Positions 1 to 8,464 of a stretch of DNA of 28,577 nucleotides are shown here, piece by piece. Each line of letters opens with the position of its first letter. Positions within the stretch are counted from its first letter, which is position 1. The translations under genes and the position numbers were made by a program. The stretch lies in the NCBI GenBank assembly GCA_047623825.1, contig JBLHOS010000036.1:1-28577 (forward strand), written 5' to 3'. Below the pieces are notes generated by a model. It was given only the letters and a program-made list of their open reading frames with translations, ran no database searches and was not told where the DNA came from. This stretch comes from JBLHOS01 sp047623825. Its GTDB lineage: Bacteria; Pseudomonadota; Alphaproteobacteria; Rhodobacterales; Rhodobacteraceae.

Positions 1-276
1 GCTCTGGCCATCGCGGCCACTGCCTATTGGCTTGGCAATCGATATTGGCAAGAAAGCCAAGGCGGCATTATCCTCGCCGATCTAAGCTTTTCGCATTGGA
101 TCATAGATTTATTCGTGCATCATTCGGACATGGCAATTCTGCCCGGCAATCTGGGCGGTTTTCCACTGCTCGGCTTTGGGCTGTGGAGCTTTGCATATTC
201 GGTCTTCTTGACCGAGGTCATCATGGCGATCATCGCTGCTGTCTTATATGCTTATCGGGCACAGGCCGAAAAGTAA
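1..276 (+). CDS. C-terminal part of a multi-spanning membrane protein (5' end outside window)
   Basis: Reading frame 1 is open from the first base to TAA at 274-276 and gives the last 91 residues of a protein. It contains the motif SHWIIDLFVHHSDMAILPG followed by a Gly/Trp/Phe-rich stretch and a hydrophobic helix (about residues 65-85). His-Trp and His-His pairs next to membrane segments resemble YdjM-like membrane-bound metal-dependent hydrolases, but this is a resemblance from memory and the family call is weak. After the stop, the same frame stays open to TAG at 364-366 and encodes another typical membrane helix (GPALIGVFFAILLVLDIPN). The TAA may therefore be a nonsense mutation that removed the last helix. 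It converges on polA. Confidence 0.6.
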   Translation, partial: ALAIAATAYWLGNRYWQESQGGIILADLSFSHWIIDLFVHHSDMAILPGNLGGFPLLGFGLWSFAYSVFLTEVIMAIIAAVLYAYRAQAEK

Positions 277-483
277 TCCGCGCGTTGGTTCATTGGCCCC
301 GCGTTAATAGGCGTCTTCTTTGCAATTCTGCTGGTGTTAGATATTCCAAATCTGCCCAGACCATAGAAATCCAGTGGCCTGACGGATCACAACTGACGCA
401 AGCCTTCGGCATGGCGGTCAGGGACGACCGTCATCTTCGGTTGGCGCACGACTTTGGTGATCTCACCCAATTGGCCGATGGCC

Positions 484-3297
484 TTAATGCGCCTCGGCCC
501 AATTGGCCCCGGTGCCCGCATCGACGGTCAACGGCACGCTGATATGAACCGCCGGATTAGCCGCATTTTCCATGACATCGCGTGCCCGTTCAATCAGCGC
601 ATCAACGGAATCCTCGGCCACCTCAAACAACAATTCATCATGCACTTGCAGCAGCATTTTCGCAGGCAGATCCGCAATTGCATCATCCATCCGGATCATC
701 GCGCGCCGGATCACATCCGCCGCTGTACCTTGGATCGGCGCGTTGATTGCAGCACGTTGGGCAAAGCCAGCGCGCGGGCCGGACGCATTGATTTCTGGCG
801 TGTGGATCTTGCGGCCAAACAGGGTCTGAACATAGCCGTGTTGCTTAGCGAAGGCTTTGGTATCATTCATATAATCCTTGATACCGGGGAACCGCTCAAA
901 ATACGTATCGATAAAGTTTTGCGCCTCAGCACGTGGAATGCGCAGATTGCGCGCAAGGCCAAATCCGCTGATCCCATAGATCACACCAAAGTTGATCGCC
1001 TTGGCTTGGCGGCGCACGTCTGGGGTCATCTCATCCAGCGGAACGTTGAACATCTGGCTAGCGGTTAGCGCATGAATATCGACCCCCTGCTTAAACGCCA
1101 GCTTCAGCGCATCGATACCGGCAATATGAGCCAAAATTCGCAGCTCAATCTGGGAATAGTCTAGTGAGACCAGCACATTGCCGGGTTCGGCCACAAATGC
1201 TTCTCGGATCCGCCGCCCCTCTTCGGAGCGCACCGGAATGTTCTGCAAATTGGGATCAGTAGACGCCAACCGCCCCGTATTCGCGCCCGCGATGGAATAA
1301 GACGTATGCACGCGCCCCGTCTCTGCATTGATATGGTCCTGCAACGCATCTGTATAGGTCGATTTCAACTTGCTCAGCTGGCGCCAATCAAGCACGCGGG
1401 CGGGCAAAACATGCCCCTCAGAGGCCAGATCTTCTAATACGTCAGCACCCGTGGCATAGGCCCCGGTCTTGCCCTTTTTGCCACCCTCAAGCGCCATGTT
1501 ATCAAACAAGATCTCGCCCAGTTGCTTGGGTGATCCGATGTTGAAAGGCTGACCCGCCAACTCATGGATCTCAGCCTCTAGGCCCGCCATCTTTTGTGCA
1601 AATGCGTTGGACATCCGACTAAGCGTGTCGCGGTCAACCTTAATGCCAGCCATCTCCATTCGGGCCAGAACTGGCACTAGCGGGCGCTCAAGCGTTTCAT
1701 AGACCGTCGTGACTTTTGCGTTGTGTAATTTTGGCTTGAACTGCTGCCAAAGACGCAACGTGATATCAGCGTCTTCAGCAGCATAAGGCGACGCCTCATC
1801 GATCGGGACCAGATCGAAGGTGATCGCTGATTTACCGCCCCCCAGCAGTGATTTAATCGGAATCGCTTCGTGCCCCAGATACAGATCCGACAGGGCGTTC
1901 ATGCCATGATTGTGTAACCCACCATGCAGTGCATATGACAGCAACATCGTGTCATCGATCGGGGCAACCTGCACGCCGTTTCGCGCAAAGATCTTGGCGT
2001 CGTATTTCATATTCTGGCCGATTTTGAGGATACTCGGATCTTCCAGCATCGGCCTAAGTGCATCCAAGACCGCGTTGAGGTTCAGCTGATCTGGCGCCAA
2101 CTGGTCAGAGCCGAACAGATCATCGCCCCCTACCCGGTGCATTAGCGGAATGTAGCAAGCTGACCCCGCCTCAGTCGCCAAGGAGATCCCGACCAGCGCC
2201 GCGCGCATTTCATTCAGGCTTGTCGTCTCTGTATCAACGGCGATGTAGCCAACGGCATAGGCCTTAGCGATCCAGGTTTTCAGCGTCGCCATATCGCGAA
2301 CCGTCTCATATTTACTGTGATCAAAGGGTATATTGGCGGGCAAGCGGTCTTCTATTGTTTGGCCTTTGTCGTCTGCAATCCCGGCTGGCGTAGGTGCCTC
2401 AACACCCATCTGATCGGCGATCCGCCGCGTCAGGGTGCGAAACTCCATCACGTTCAGAAACGCCAGCAACGTCTCAGGCTCTGGGGCGCGCACTTCCAGA
2501 CTTTCAAGCGTGACACCAATCGGCGTTTGGTCGTCCAGCGTGACCAGCCGGCGCGATAGCCTGATCTGATCAGCGTTGTCGATTAGGGATTGGCGGCGCT
2601 TGGGTTGCGTAATTTCCCCAGCGCGGGCCAGCAACGTATCAAGGTCCCCGTATTCATTGATCAAAAGCGCTGCGGTCTTGATCCCGATACCAGGCGCGCC
2701 CGGTACATTGTCAACGCTGTCACCCGCTAGCGCCTGCACATCGACCACCCGCTCAGGCCCAACACCAAATTTGGCCTCAACGCCTGCACGGTCAATCCGC
2801 AGGTTCTTCATCGCATCCAGCATTTCGACACCGCCACCAACCAGCTGCATCATGTCCTTGTCTGAGCTGATGATCGTACACCGCCCACCGGCCTCACGCG
2901 CATGACGCGCCAGCGTGGCGATAATGTCGTCGGCTTCAAACCCCTCCAGCTCCAGACAGGCCAGATTGAACGCGCGTGTCGCGTCACGGGTCAGTGGCAT
3001 TTGCGGGCGCAAATCTTCAGGCATCGCATCACGATTGGCTTTATAGAGATCGTAGAGATCATTGCGAAATGTATGACTGCCCTTGTCAAAGACGACAGCC
3101 GCATGGGTCGGCGCATCCGGGCCTGTGTTGCCCTCAATCATTTTGTGGATCATATTACAAAAGCCGCTAACGGCCCCCACGGGCAACCCATCAGATTTGC
3201 GGGTCAGAGGCGGCAGCGCGTGATAGGCGCGGAAAATAAAGGCAGATCCATCCACCAAATGCAGGTGGTGGCCTTTGCCAAATTTCTGATCGGTCAT
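484..3297 (-). CDS. polA: DNA polymerase I
   Basis: This is the repair and Okazaki-fragment-processing polymerase, about 937 residues, the normal family length. In order it has an N-terminal 5'-3' exonuclease domain (HLVDGSAFIFRAYHALPP near the start; acidic EGFEADDIIATLA; helix-hairpin-helix GAPGIGIKTAALLI), a 3'-5' exonuclease domain and the polymerase domain. The exonuclease retains DTETT, so proofreading is probably active. Polymerase motif A is LDYSQIELRILAHIAG, motif B RRQAKAINFGVIYG and motif C LLQVHDELLFE. The frame is open upstream to 3342, but I chose the ATG at 3297: the protein then starts where the family does, and a purine-rich GAGGGAG lies just upstream. It is the last gene of a possible zinc-finger/DUF2459/polA unit; no clear terminator is seen after it. 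Confidence 0.97.
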   Translation of the reverse strand: MTDQKFGKGHHLHLVDGSAFIFRAYHALPPLTRKSDGLPVGAVSGFCNMIHKMIEGNTGPDAPTHAAVVFDKGSHTFRNDLYDLYKANRDAMPEDLRPQMPLTRDATRAFNLACLELEGFEADDIIATLARHAREAGGRCTIISSDKDMMQLVGGGVEMLDAMKNLRIDRAGVEAKFGVGPERVVDVQALAGDSVDNVPGAPGIGIKTAALLINEYGDLDTLLARAGEITQPKRRQSLIDNADQIRLSRRLVTLDDQTPIGVTLESLEVRAPEPETLLAFLNVMEFRTLTRRIADQMGVEAPTPAGIADDKGQTIEDRLPANIPFDHSKYETVRDMATLKTWIAKAYAVGYIAVDTETTSLNEMRAALVGISLATEAGSACYIPLMHRVGGDDLFGSDQLAPDQLNLNAVLDALRPMLEDPSILKIGQNMKYDAKIFARNGVQVAPIDDTMLLSYALHGGLHNHGMNALSDLYLGHEAIPIKSLLGGGKSAITFDLVPIDEASPYAAEDADITLRLWQQFKPKLHNAKVTTVYETLERPLVPVLARMEMAGIKVDRDTLSRMSNAFAQKMAGLEAEIHELAGQPFNIGSPKQLGEILFDNMALEGGKKGKTGAYATGADVLEDLASEGHVLPARVLDWRQLSKLKSTYTDALQDHINAETGRVHTSYSIAGANTGRLASTDPNLQNIPVRSEEGRRIREAFVAEPGNVLVSLDYSQIELRILAHIAGIDALKLAFKQGVDIHALTASQMFNVPLDEMTPDVRRQAKAINFGVIYGISGFGLARNLRIPRAEAQNFIDTYFERFPGIKDYMNDTKAFAKQHGYVQTLFGRKIHTPEINASGPRAGFAQRAAINAPIQGTAADVIRRAMIRMDDAIADLPAKMLLQVHDELLFEVAEDSVDALIERARDVMENAANPAVHISVPLTVDAGTGANWAEAH

Positions 3298-3396
3298 CTC
3301 GCCTAGCTCCCTCAGCCGCCACACATATCTGGTATTAGCCACGTCGCCGCACGGGCGCGACCGTAATCTTGATCGAAGCGCATGTCTTCGTTCTGA

Positions 3397-4092
3397 TCAG
3401 GACGTAGACCCAAACCACCATAGCGACAATGTCACGGCATAAGGGGTCGGCGTCCAGATGCCTGATGGTACCCCTGCCTCACGCAGCATACGCGTGACCC
3501 AAGTATTGCATGTCCGAAAGATGTGGAATCGGCCTTTGGCCTCAAAGAACCGATCTGACCAAGTAAAACCGGTCGTCTCCAGCGCAATGGCAGCACCGGC
3601 ATCATCGGTCTGAAAGCTTGCGCGCATGGCCCCCAACAGACCAGACATTTGCCCAGCCGTCAGTCGAAGTCGCGGCAAATCCAAACCGTCTGGAACGGCG
3701 CCCGCGACCTCAATCCGCAAAACAGACCTATCTCCAGTCAACCCGCGCAGAACGGCGCCTGTAGAGATATCGCTATACTCACCAGTGGTTGTGTAGAATT
3801 CTCGCGCACCCCAACCGATCAGGATCCATTCGACCCACGGCGCGTCCAGCGGAACACCCGCATCCCTTGCGAACCCGAATACGGCGCGCGCCTCGTCCGT
3901 CGCCGGGATCAAAAAATCATAATGTATGGCACTTGAGATCAAGATGATCTCAACCTCTTGGCCGTCGAGCTGCGCCGTTGCAGAAACCTGCCCGGGGATG
4001 ATCGCCCCAACGACCGCCACCCCCAGATAAATCGCCAAAACTGTAACAATTGTTAGAAAGCCGCGGACTACTGTCTGTACCAATTTTCGCAT
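3397..4092 (-). CDS. DUF2459 (TIGR02117-type) membrane-anchored protein
   Basis: The product is about 231 residues. An N-terminal hydrophobic segment (about residues 10-35) would anchor it in the inner membrane or act as an uncleaved signal. The body has the features of the DUF2459/TIGR02117 family: a His in a periplasmic-looking segment (SSAIHYDFLIP), IGWGAREFYTTTGEYSD, a His near FHIFRTCNTWVTRMLREAG, and a C-terminal WTPTPYAV. The invariant-looking His and Cys suggest an enzyme, but I know of no assigned function. A TTG at 4095 directly precedes the chosen ATG at 4092. No good SD is visible, and the start lies only 5 bases after the upstream zinc-finger gene's stop, so coupling is likely. 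Confidence 0.85.
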   Translation of the reverse strand: MRKLVQTVVRGFLTIVTVLAIYLGVAVVGAIIPGQVSATAQLDGQEVEIILISSAIHYDFLIPATDEARAVFGFARDAGVPLDAPWVEWILIGWGAREFYTTTGEYSDISTGAVLRGLTGDRSVLRIEVAGAVPDGLDLPRLRLTAGQMSGLLGAMRASFQTDDAGAAIALETTGFTWSDRFFEAKGRFHIFRTCNTWVTRMLREAGVPSGIWTPTPYAVTLSLWWFGSTS

Positions 4093-4097
4093 CAAGC

Positions 4098-4280
4098 TTA
4101 GGACACTGTGTCGTTGAAATCCTCATGGACGAATCTCTTGTCGCAGTAGCCACATTCGACCCAACCGGTATCTGGATCTATCTGCAACCAGACCCTTGGG
4201 TGGCCCAAGGCCCCCTCACTGCCGTCACAGGCCACGCGCATAACGCTTACAACTTCGGTTTCTGGGGCGTCGATTGTCAT
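4098..4280 (-). CDS. Small CHCC zinc-finger domain protein
   Basis: This 60-residue protein is recognisable as the alphaproteobacterial zinc-finger domain family (CHCC type, related to the mitochondrial complex I accessory subunit NDUFS6). Likely zinc ligands are Cys18, His27, Cys43 and Cys46, in VACDGSEGALGHPRVWL and VECGYCDKRFV. It is probably a cytoplasmic zinc-binding protein, and a link to complex I is only inferred from the family. It is the first gene of a minus-strand run with the DUF2459 gene and polA. The region up to the divergent ABC gene (4281-4384) must hold both promoters. Confidence 0.9.
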   Translation of the reverse strand: MTIDAPETEVVSVMRVACDGSEGALGHPRVWLQIDPDTGWVECGYCDKRFVHEDFNDTVS

Positions 4281-4384
4281 GTCAGGCCTCTGGTCTATAG
4301 TTGCTGATCTGCGGCGTTGCGCCTAAGTCGCGTGTAGCATGAGCGATTGCCCACCTCAGTGGCAAAAGCAGGAGGGTGACCATA

Positions 4385-5323
4385 ATGTCAAGCAATGCGA
4401 TCGAATTACGTGGATTGCGCAAGACCTACGCAGGGTCAGGCACGACGCCCCCCAAAGAGGCCTTGAAGGGCATTGACCTTGATATCCCCGTAGGCTCAAT
4501 CTTTGGGCTTTTGGGGCCAAACGGGGCAGGCAAATCGACCACCATCAATATTCTGGCAGGTCTGGTGAACAAAACTGCAGGCAGCGTGAAAATCTGGGGC
4601 TTTGATCAGGACATTAACCCGCGCCAATCACGGGCCGCAATCGGGGTCATGCCGCAAGAGTTGAACCTTGATCCATTTTTCACGCCGCGCGGCGCGTTGG
4701 AGGTTCAGGCCGGGCTTTATGGTGTGCCAAAATCACAGCGCAGGACTAACGAGGTGCTGGCCATGGTTGGCCTATCCGACAAGGCCGAGGCCTATGCACG
4801 CTCCCTTTCTGGCGGGATGCGGCGACGGTTGCTGTTGGCCAAGGCGTTGGTACATCACCCACATATTTTGGTGCTGGATGAACCCACAGCTGGCGTTGAT
4901 ATTGAACTGCGCAAAATGCTTTGGGATAATATTCGCAAACTCAACCAAGACGGCATGACCATCATTCTGACGACTCATTATCTGGAGGAAGCTCAGGAAA
5001 TGTGTGATGAAATTGCGATTATTAGCGATGGCGAAGTGATCGTTCGAGACCGGACCGAAAATCTGTTGGCGATGATGGATGCCAAGACTTTGTTGATCGT
5101 CCCAGATGGCGCTACGCGACCCATCGTGGTGCCAGACGGCGTGGTCCATTCCACGCGCACGGATGGCACGCTGGTTTTCCAATATGGCCGCAACAAGACC
5201 TCTGCCGGTGCAATCTTTGAGGCGGTGCACGCCGCCGGCATCACCATCAAGGATATCTCGACCGAACAGGCGGATCTGGAGGATGTCTTTCTGGAAATGA
5301 CCCGCACCTCAACCAATGGCTAA
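4385..5323 (+). CDS. ABC-2 type transporter ATP-binding protein
   Basis: This is a 312-residue nucleotide-binding subunit of the drug/polysaccharide exporter (DrrA/CcmA-like) class. Walker A is GPNGAGKST (about 44-52), the signature is LSGGMRRRLLLAKAL, Walker B is HILVLDEPTAGVD, and the switch His is in TTHYLEEA. A C-terminal extension of about 80 residues ends in the typical EQADLEDVFLEMT. I chose ATG 4385 over GTG 4376 because AGGAGG (4370-4375) sits 9 bases before it. ATPases of this class usually precede a gene for an ABC-2 permease, but here the next gene is on the opposite strand and overlaps its 3' end by 15 bases. The permease must be encoded elsewhere, or the ATPase works without one. 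Confidence 0.92.
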   Translation: MSSNAIELRGLRKTYAGSGTTPPKEALKGIDLDIPVGSIFGLLGPNGAGKSTTINILAGLVNKTAGSVKIWGFDQDINPRQSRAAIGVMPQELNLDPFFTPRGALEVQAGLYGVPKSQRRTNEVLAMVGLSDKAEAYARSLSGGMRRRLLLAKALVHHPHILVLDEPTAGVDIELRKMLWDNIRKLNQDGMTIILTTHYLEEAQEMCDEIAIISDGEVIVRDRTENLLAMMDAKTLLIVPDGATRPIVVPDGVVHSTRTDGTLVFQYGRNKTSAGAIFEAVHAAGITIKDISTEQADLEDVFLEMTRTSTNG

Positions 5324-5794
5324 GCTGTCGCGGTCAATGCGCACCTGATAGCAATTATTGCGGGCAGAGCGGACGTGAATATAGGCCACCTGCACATTAT
5401 CAAAAATGTGAACGGCGTTTGGGACCAAATCCGCCTTTGGAACGATCGCCCCAGTGCCATAAACGATCCGGTGGTCCGCACTGTACCCCTTGATCAAATA
5501 GTCTGGTGAAGTTGTCAGAATGCGGGGTGGCGCCACGCTGTCAGGGGACCGGTCACACGGCTCTGCGCATACGAAAATTGGCCCACATTCGGCATAGGGC
5601 TGCAAGGTTGGAAACGGGCGATGCCCAAGCACCAGCATCAGGGCGCCGTTGGGAATATCCTGAAGGCAATGTCGGCATGGGTTGCCCGCACCCTTTGAGA
5701 TCTGGCGCTCAGGCGCCTGATCATTGGCGTCGGGCGCGCCGTTCCGCCAAGCTGTGACTTGGCTTGTTTGGATTGCAGAGAAAATCGGGGACAT
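5309..5794 (-). CDS. DUF1203 family protein
   Basis: This 161-residue protein matches DUF1203: GNPCRHCLQDIPNGALMLVLGHRPFP, then QPYAECGPIFVCAEPC, then YLIKGYSADHRIVYGTG, and a C-terminal VRSARNNCYQVRI. The Cys and His residues (CRHC, ADHR, NNC) are the family's conserved ones. No biochemical role is established. No signal peptide or membrane segment is seen, so it is likely cytoplasmic. AGGAG lies 7 bases before the ATG (CAT at 5792-5794). The leader can form two alternative hairpins around that SD. The 3' end overlaps the convergent ABC ATPase gene by 15 bases. Confidence 0.88.
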   Translation of the reverse strand: MSPIFSAIQTSQVTAWRNGAPDANDQAPERQISKGAGNPCRHCLQDIPNGALMLVLGHRPFPTLQPYAECGPIFVCAEPCDRSPDSVAPPRILTTSPDYLIKGYSADHRIVYGTGAIVPKADLVPNAVHIFDNVQVAYIHVRSARNNCYQVRIDRDSLAIG

Positions 5795-5876
5795 GGCAGG
5801 CTCCTGTTTTGGACTGCCTGCCTTAGATCAAAGCGCAGGGCCTACAGCGACCCGATTATTGATCATTTTGCAGTCC
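5795..5876 (-). promoter_or_regulatory. DUF1203 leader with two mutually exclusive hairpins
   Basis: On the minus-strand transcript, GGCAGGC (revcomp of 5816-5822) can pair perfectly with GCCTGCC (revcomp of 5795-5801) immediately before the start codon. This places the SD AGGA in the 14-base loop. The alternative pairs GGACTGC (revcomp of 5870-5876) with GCAGTCC (revcomp of 5811-5817), which shares two bases with the first stem and would leave the SD free. This is a pattern seen by eye. Folding energies were not computed and there is no known family. Confidence 0.4.
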
Positions 5877-5892
5877 ATCGTCCGAACCCTCC

Positions 5893-7470
5893 CTAGTCTG
5901 CGAACAGATCTGGGGTCTGGACAATCTCGGTCGCCAAATCGGCTTTTATTCCAAAGAACTTCGACAAGGTCTCGGTGTTCTCGGCATCACTTTTGAATTC
6001 CCGCAGACGCAGGTGACCTGAGAATTCAGCCTCCAAGATACGAACCGATTCATACTCAAACTCATGCCGCAGGGTCGGAAGCAACTTTTCCAGCAAATCA
6101 TTTGGCGTCTCTTTCCCAGCCAAACCAACACGCTTGGCATGGCCCACCAGATAGTCATCGTCAAAATCGCACTGGACCTCCAATAGCTTGGTCGTCGCGC
6201 GGTCTGAGATGAAATCCTGCATCAACGGGACATTATTGGGATCCAGACAAATCATCAGTTTGTCAGTCTTGTGATAGTCAAACAGCATCCGCATCAACGC
6301 CCGGTGGTGCCGATTGCGCTTGGTCAACGTCCGTTCCAACCCGCCGAGATGCGGCAGATCACAAGACGCTTCGTCAAAGAGGTATTCGATCGCGCGGATC
6401 CCAGTGACCCGAGAGGAGGCGTGCAGCAATCGTTTGGCGACATGCCATTTTTTGCAAACCAGCATATAAAGTTCGCGGTCTTGCCCAAGGGTACTTTCGC
6501 GTTCCCAAAAACGTGGGGCAAAGCGACGGCCAATTCGGCCCCGCCCAGTCAAAAACTCATGGAGAGCTCTACCTTGGTTCGAGATCGAAAAATCACGCTT
6601 ACCCGATGCCCAGAGTGCAGCGAGCCGTTCCTTCAGCTCGGTCGCCAGTGGTGAAATTTTCCGTGCAAAAAGGAAGTCTTGGTTCAGCAACAGATCATAG
6701 TGGTCGTTGTAGAACGTGACAGGTATCCCGTAATCCGAGAACACCAGAAAGGTCAGAGTCCGGCTCTTGATCTCTTTGTCGGCCACCAAATGTCGGACAA
6801 CCGTCTGAAAGAAAGTCTCATCCGGGATCCATGTGGTCTTGAAGAACTTGATGACATCGGGACGATCGCGGCAGAATTGCAACAACGCCTCAACCGTGCG
6901 GCGCCGCAGGCACCACCATTGAGAGCCGATCATGATCTGGATATCTTCAGGGATCGCGCGTTCAATCTTTAGCCGCTTTTGCAGCTGGAACATCCCATAA
7001 AACAGCGTTTTGTGTTTCCGCTCGTTAAACCAGTGCCGATAGACCAGACGCTCGCGTTTAAAGCCAGTTTTGATCCAGTCGGACGCGAAAAAATCATAGC
7101 TTTCAATATAGTCGACGTCTTTTTCGTCCAGATATTTATGCGTATAATTGGCCGACTTGATCGACATGCAATCACCCGACAGCATGTAAAAATGCGAGGC
7201 CTGTGGGAACGCCGCCTCCGCTACCTCAACCGCGTTCAGGGTCGCCTGCACGAGGCTCCACTCTCCCCAGCCACATTTGATCCGCTTGTCAGCAAAGACG
7301 ACGCCCGGATTATCTTTCAGGGCTGCGATCAGGGCTGCATAGTGATCAGGCTTCGCGCGGGCATCAAAATGGATTGCGACATAGTCACCAGTCGCAGTAA
7401 GACGCTCTGACTGCTGAATAATCGCGTCAGGGTCTTTGTGGCACAACAAAATAAAGGCTATTTTTGCCAT
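5893..7470 (-). CDS. Core-2/I-branching-type glycosyltransferase with DUF5928-like C-terminal domain
   Basis: This 525-residue protein resembles beta-1,6-N-acetylglucosaminyltransferases of the Branch (GT14) family. The N-terminal half starts MAKIAFILLCHKDPDAI, continues with AIHFDARAK, WGEWSLVQATLNAVEVA, the acceptor-side FYMLSGDCMSIKS and IMIGSQWWCLRRRTV, and then WIPDETFFQTVV, all typical for the family. The C-terminal 200 or so residues match the extra domain (DUF5928) seen in Rhodobacterales members. No membrane segment is seen; it probably acts at the cytoplasmic face on a surface polysaccharide or glycolipid. The frame is open to a GTG at 7485, but ATG 7470 begins where the family does. 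It is divergent from a sulfotransferase gene. Confidence 0.85.
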   Translation of the reverse strand: MAKIAFILLCHKDPDAIIQQSERLTATGDYVAIHFDARAKPDHYAALIAALKDNPGVVFADKRIKCGWGEWSLVQATLNAVEVAEAAFPQASHFYMLSGDCMSIKSANYTHKYLDEKDVDYIESYDFFASDWIKTGFKRERLVYRHWFNERKHKTLFYGMFQLQKRLKIERAIPEDIQIMIGSQWWCLRRRTVEALLQFCRDRPDVIKFFKTTWIPDETFFQTVVRHLVADKEIKSRTLTFLVFSDYGIPVTFYNDHYDLLLNQDFLFARKISPLATELKERLAALWASGKRDFSISNQGRALHEFLTGRGRIGRRFAPRFWERESTLGQDRELYMLVCKKWHVAKRLLHASSRVTGIRAIEYLFDEASCDLPHLGGLERTLTKRNRHHRALMRMLFDYHKTDKLMICLDPNNVPLMQDFISDRATTKLLEVQCDFDDDYLVGHAKRVGLAGKETPNDLLEKLLPTLRHEFEYESVRILEAEFSGHLRLREFKSDAENTETLSKFFGIKADLATEIVQTPDLFAD

Positions 7471-7536
7471 TTGGGAAACAGACACCTAAATCTTTTCTTA
7501 TCAACCAGCCTTTAAAGACTAACATTGATTGAAGAA

Positions 7537-7565
7537 AGTCTAGTTGTTTGCTTTGATGGGATCAA
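7537..7565 (-). promoter_or_regulatory. Possible promoter of the glycosyltransferase gene
   Basis: On the minus strand TTGATC (revcomp of 7560-7565) and TAGACT (revcomp of 7537-7542) are separated by 17 bases, giving 4/6 matches each to sigma-70 -35 and -10 boxes. They lie in an AT-rich divergent region, about 65 bases before the start codon. Weak, by eye only. Confidence 0.3.
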
Positions 7566-7610
7566 TTATCACGTTTTTTGAGTAGAACTGAGCACTAAGG
7601 ACGATGAGAA

Positions 7611-8429
7611 ATGGGATTTCCCGGCACTTGGATGACTGAGACTGAAAGCGTTGTGTACCGCGTGGTGCCCAAATGCGCATGCTCAACCATTGGTCAGATT
7701 ATGTACTACTCGGACAACGGCACGTTTTTTGATGGCGATATACATGATGCCAAAAACGGCTTGCACAAATGGGCGCTGGAGGCGTCGCAACCACTGATTG
7801 CGACGAATGTTCTTGAACATGGCTCCTACGCATTCACGTGTGTACGCAACCCCTACACTCGCATTCTCTCAAGCTTCTTTGACAAAATATGTGGTGTTCA
7901 GCGCAACGGACGGCGCTATCGCGGCAATCTTGTCCCGCTGCTGATCCAGAAATATGGCATCGAAGTGGGCGGCGACGATGGCAAGGATGACTTTGATCAG
8001 ATCAAAAGCTTCCGACGGTTCTTGCTGTTTGCGCGCGATACCATTCGGTGGCGCCGTCCAATGGATCCCGACATCCACTGGTCTGCAATGTCGGGTCACG
8101 TCTCAACGTTCATCACCAACGGTGGGCGCTATGACAAAATTGTTTGGACAGAATCATTCAACGACGGGATGCAGCAAGTTCTTGATGCAATCGAGACGCC
8201 AAACCCAGTTGATCTGTCCACGATCCCGCGGTTCAACGAGTCCGAAGGTCATGGGCCAAAACGCGCTCACCCAGTCGAGGATTACTTTGACGATCTGTCG
8301 ATGCACCTAATCTACGAGATCTACAAACGCGATTTTCAGTTGTTCAAATACGATTTTGAGAACCCGGGAAACAAGATGCCCATCGGAGAAATCGACCTGG
8401 ACGAAGTGCACGCCAAACTGGGCGACTGA
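7611..8429 (+). CDS. Sulfotransferase family 2-like protein
   Basis: This 272-residue protein carries the two PAPS-binding elements of carbohydrate sulfotransferases: the 5'-phosphosulfate loop in YRVVPKCACSTIGQIMYY (about residues 16-33) and the 3'-phosphate element in FTCVRNPYTRILSSFFDK (about residues 75-92). This points to transfer of sulfate from PAPS to a hydroxyl of a sugar. The acceptor is unknown. No membrane segment or signal is visible, so it is probably cytoplasmic, unlike the Golgi enzymes. AAGG about 10 bases before the ATG is the likely SD; an in-frame ATG 7 codons in is an alternative start. The glycosyltransferase next door suggests both modify the same polysaccharide. Confidence 0.83.
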   Translation: MGFPGTWMTETESVVYRVVPKCACSTIGQIMYYSDNGTFFDGDIHDAKNGLHKWALEASQPLIATNVLEHGSYAFTCVRNPYTRILSSFFDKICGVQRNGRRYRGNLVPLLIQKYGIEVGGDDGKDDFDQIKSFRRFLLFARDTIRWRRPMDPDIHWSAMSGHVSTFITNGGRYDKIVWTESFNDGMQQVLDAIETPNPVDLSTIPRFNESEGHGPKRAHPVEDYFDDLSMHLIYEIYKRDFQLFKYDFENPGNKMPIGEIDLDEVHAKLGD

Positions 8430-8464
8430 CGCAGCCCCAGCCCAGCACACGTTCATCGCGCCTG

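Noticed and set aside
377..483. Minus-strand stretch after polA that reads like a protein tail (ending DRHAEGLRQL)
   Set aside because: No start codon with SD, too short, and no recognisable family. Probably chance.
27..542. Long plus-strand open frame at the window start
   Set aside because: It is out of frame with the membrane-protein remnant in frame 1, runs into the end of polA, and has the Arg/His/Pro-rich composition of a shadow.
454..1068. Plus-strand open frame of 204 codons antisense to polA
   Set aside because: Shadow of the polA coding sequence, which has all family motifs.
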